From a bacterium (lineage in GTDB: Bacteria; Patescibacteriota; Minisyncoccia; Phycocordibacterales; UBA2163): DNA of 14,620 nucleotides. Shown one piece after another: positions 13,630-14,620 of the stretch (position 1 is the first letter of the stretch; each line of letters opens with the position of its first letter). The notes below the pieces were generated by a model, which was not told where the DNA came from, did no database searches, and worked only from the letters and a program-made list of their open reading frames with translations. Where the stretch lies: positions 1 through 14,620 of the forward strand of contig JABGQE010000008.1 of assembly GCA_018648925.1 (NCBI GenBank), written 5' to 3'. The translations under genes were made by a program, and so were the position numbers.

Positions 13630-14591
13630 AGAGTCTTTTAGATGGAAGCAAGCCATGTCTGTATGCACTTGATTTTTATTACGATGGTCACAGAAAGACC
13701 GGTATAATTGGCCCTTCCATAGTTGTAAGGGTCCATAATAAATTCATTGAAGGTTTTAAGTTTAACCCCGACATGCCAGCTCTTGAAATAATGAAAGAGA
13801 GATTTGGTCTTACAGATTTCAAATATGATCTCAAAAGTGATATCGGCTACAACGGCGTCATAAAAAGAGTTGGAGGTCCACAAGAACGTCATGCAGGTTT
13901 TGACTTCACAGAATTTAAAGTAAACCTTCCTTGGAAGAAGACACAAATAGAAGGTCAGTGCTCTAAGTGTGGTGGGTCAGCTATGATAGACGATGAGGAT
14001 TGTCCAGATTGTTTCGGTACAGGTTTTGATTATCTTGAGAATGAGGACATAGAAAGTGAGATAAATACTATCTCTGCAAGTCTGGCAGTACTCTTTTCTA
14101 TTCTAAGAGATGACTCAGTCTATGATATAAGTACTGATAGGAAACAATTGTTAACTGTTGAGACTATTCCACAAGTTAGGAACGAAGAGTCTTCTCTGTT
14201 TGGTATTGTTAGCTCAGATCTTATGATGAATATATTTCCAAATATTTATAAAGGAAAGTATTTAATAGCCGATAAGATTATAGGTTCTATGATCGCCGCA
14301 TATAATTGTATGAATTTTGGAGGCGATCCAACTGATAGTAAAAGCGAGAGTGAGCTTGCTAAATTTCGTATAAACATTGGCGATAAATTTAGTCTGCTTA
14401 TGTATGCTCCAGGCACGACGATCTCTTCAGGTAGTGAGTGTCTCATTTACCCAAATACTTACGGGAGGGCTGGTGCATATAAATATACTTCAAAAGATAT
14501 TAACTCGCCACTTATTCAGCTGGTATTCTTAGCAGGACTAGCCCAGCTTTATCGAGAAGGACAATTTTGGATGCATAGGCCATACATGTAG
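13626..14591 (+). CDS. Zinc-ribbon-containing protein of unknown function
   Basis: The 321-residue soluble-looking protein has no signal peptide or membrane segment. In the middle, C112-SK-C115-GG and C126-PD-C129-FGTG form a four-Cys zinc site. The CxxCxG pairs resemble half of the DnaJ Cys-rich domain, but no J domain is present. The N-terminal part (LYALDFYYDGHRKTGIIGPSI) looks like a beta-rich domain, and the C-terminal part is mixed alpha/beta with no motif I recognise. It follows the RAYT element and has its own -10 and a good Shine-Dalgarno sequence, unlike the envelope genes. It appears complete, ending in TAG. Function unknown; nucleic-acid binding through the ribbon is possible but unsupported. 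Confidence 0.8.
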   Translation: MKSLLDGSKPCLYALDFYYDGHRKTGIIGPSIVVRVHNKFIEGFKFNPDMPALEIMKERFGLTDFKYDLKSDIGYNGVIKRVGGPQERHAGFDFTEFKVNLPWKKTQIEGQCSKCGGSAMIDDEDCPDCFGTGFDYLENEDIESEINTISASLAVLFSILRDDSVYDISTDRKQLLTVETIPQVRNEESSLFGIVSSDLMMNIFPNIYKGKYLIADKIIGSMIAAYNCMNFGGDPTDSKSESELAKFRINIGDKFSLLMYAPGTTISSGSECLIYPNTYGRAGAYKYTSKDINSPLIQLVFLAGLAQLYREGQFWMHRPYM

Positions 14592-14620
14592 ATAATAATC
14601 CCCACAGAAACCCCGGCTTT
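14592..14620 (+). other. Start of the downstream intergenic region
   Basis: Only 29 bases remain. ACCCCGGC followed by TTT near the edge may be the beginning of a hairpin, but the other arm is outside the window, so nothing is called. Confidence 0.3.

Noticed and set aside
4055..14591. Alternative genetic code (TGA as glycine)
   Set aside because: All genes are full length under the standard bacterial code with no internal TGA, and glycine is encoded by GGN. The lack of TGA stops among the main genes is probably small-sample bias.

Overview
The window looks like a piece of a Candidate Phyla Radiation (Patescibacteria) genome, most likely from the Parcubacteria side. This rests on AT-rich DNA, very short intergenic gaps, a 23S rRNA carrying a group I intron and several expanded helices, and small streamlined proteins. 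The phylum-level call is inference; no search was run. Every full-length gene ends in TAA or TAG and reads through without internal TGA, so the SR1/Gracilibacteria code (TGA = Gly) is not needed.

Region 1 (1-120) holds the probable 3' end of an unidentified gene and a rho-independent terminator. Region 2 (121-4039) is a 23S-5S rRNA unit with its own promoter, a leader built of consecutive hairpins, long processing stems around 23S and 5S, and a strong terminator. No 16S rRNA or tRNA lies upstream of 23S in the visible sequence, so the 23S-5S unit appears detached from 16S. The 23S carries a 304-nt ORF-less group I intron (3197-3500) at the equivalent of E. coli position 2593, the site known from the Chlamydomonas chloroplast I-CreI intron. 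It also has hairpin expansions at 585-629, in H45 (1630-1685) and in H68 (2349-2480).

Region 3 (4055-12697) is a cell-envelope block: a membrane-anchored Cys-motif protein and RodA; a convergent family 4 glycosyltransferase; a polyprenyl-phosphate sugar transferase and an NAD-dependent sugar epimerase; a PAP2 phosphatase with all three catalytic motifs (likely undecaprenyl-pyrophosphate recycling); SecD-SecF; and a small four-helix membrane protein. Together they supply peptidoglycan polymerisation, a lipid-linked surface glycan, carrier recycling and protein export.

Region 4 (12698-14620) is accessory: two hairpins acting as a terminator, a REP-associated tyrosine transposase (RAYT) with three related palindromes (before, inside and after the gene), and a zinc-ribbon protein of unknown function, preceded by a possible 24-codon ORF that overlaps its start codon.

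A theme across the window is a -10-like hexamer (mostly TATACT) lying 6-7 nt before the start codon of most transcription-unit-leading genes, with no Shine-Dalgarno sequence. This implies leaderless mRNAs. The main exception is the zinc-ribbon gene at 13626, which has a good AGGAG.
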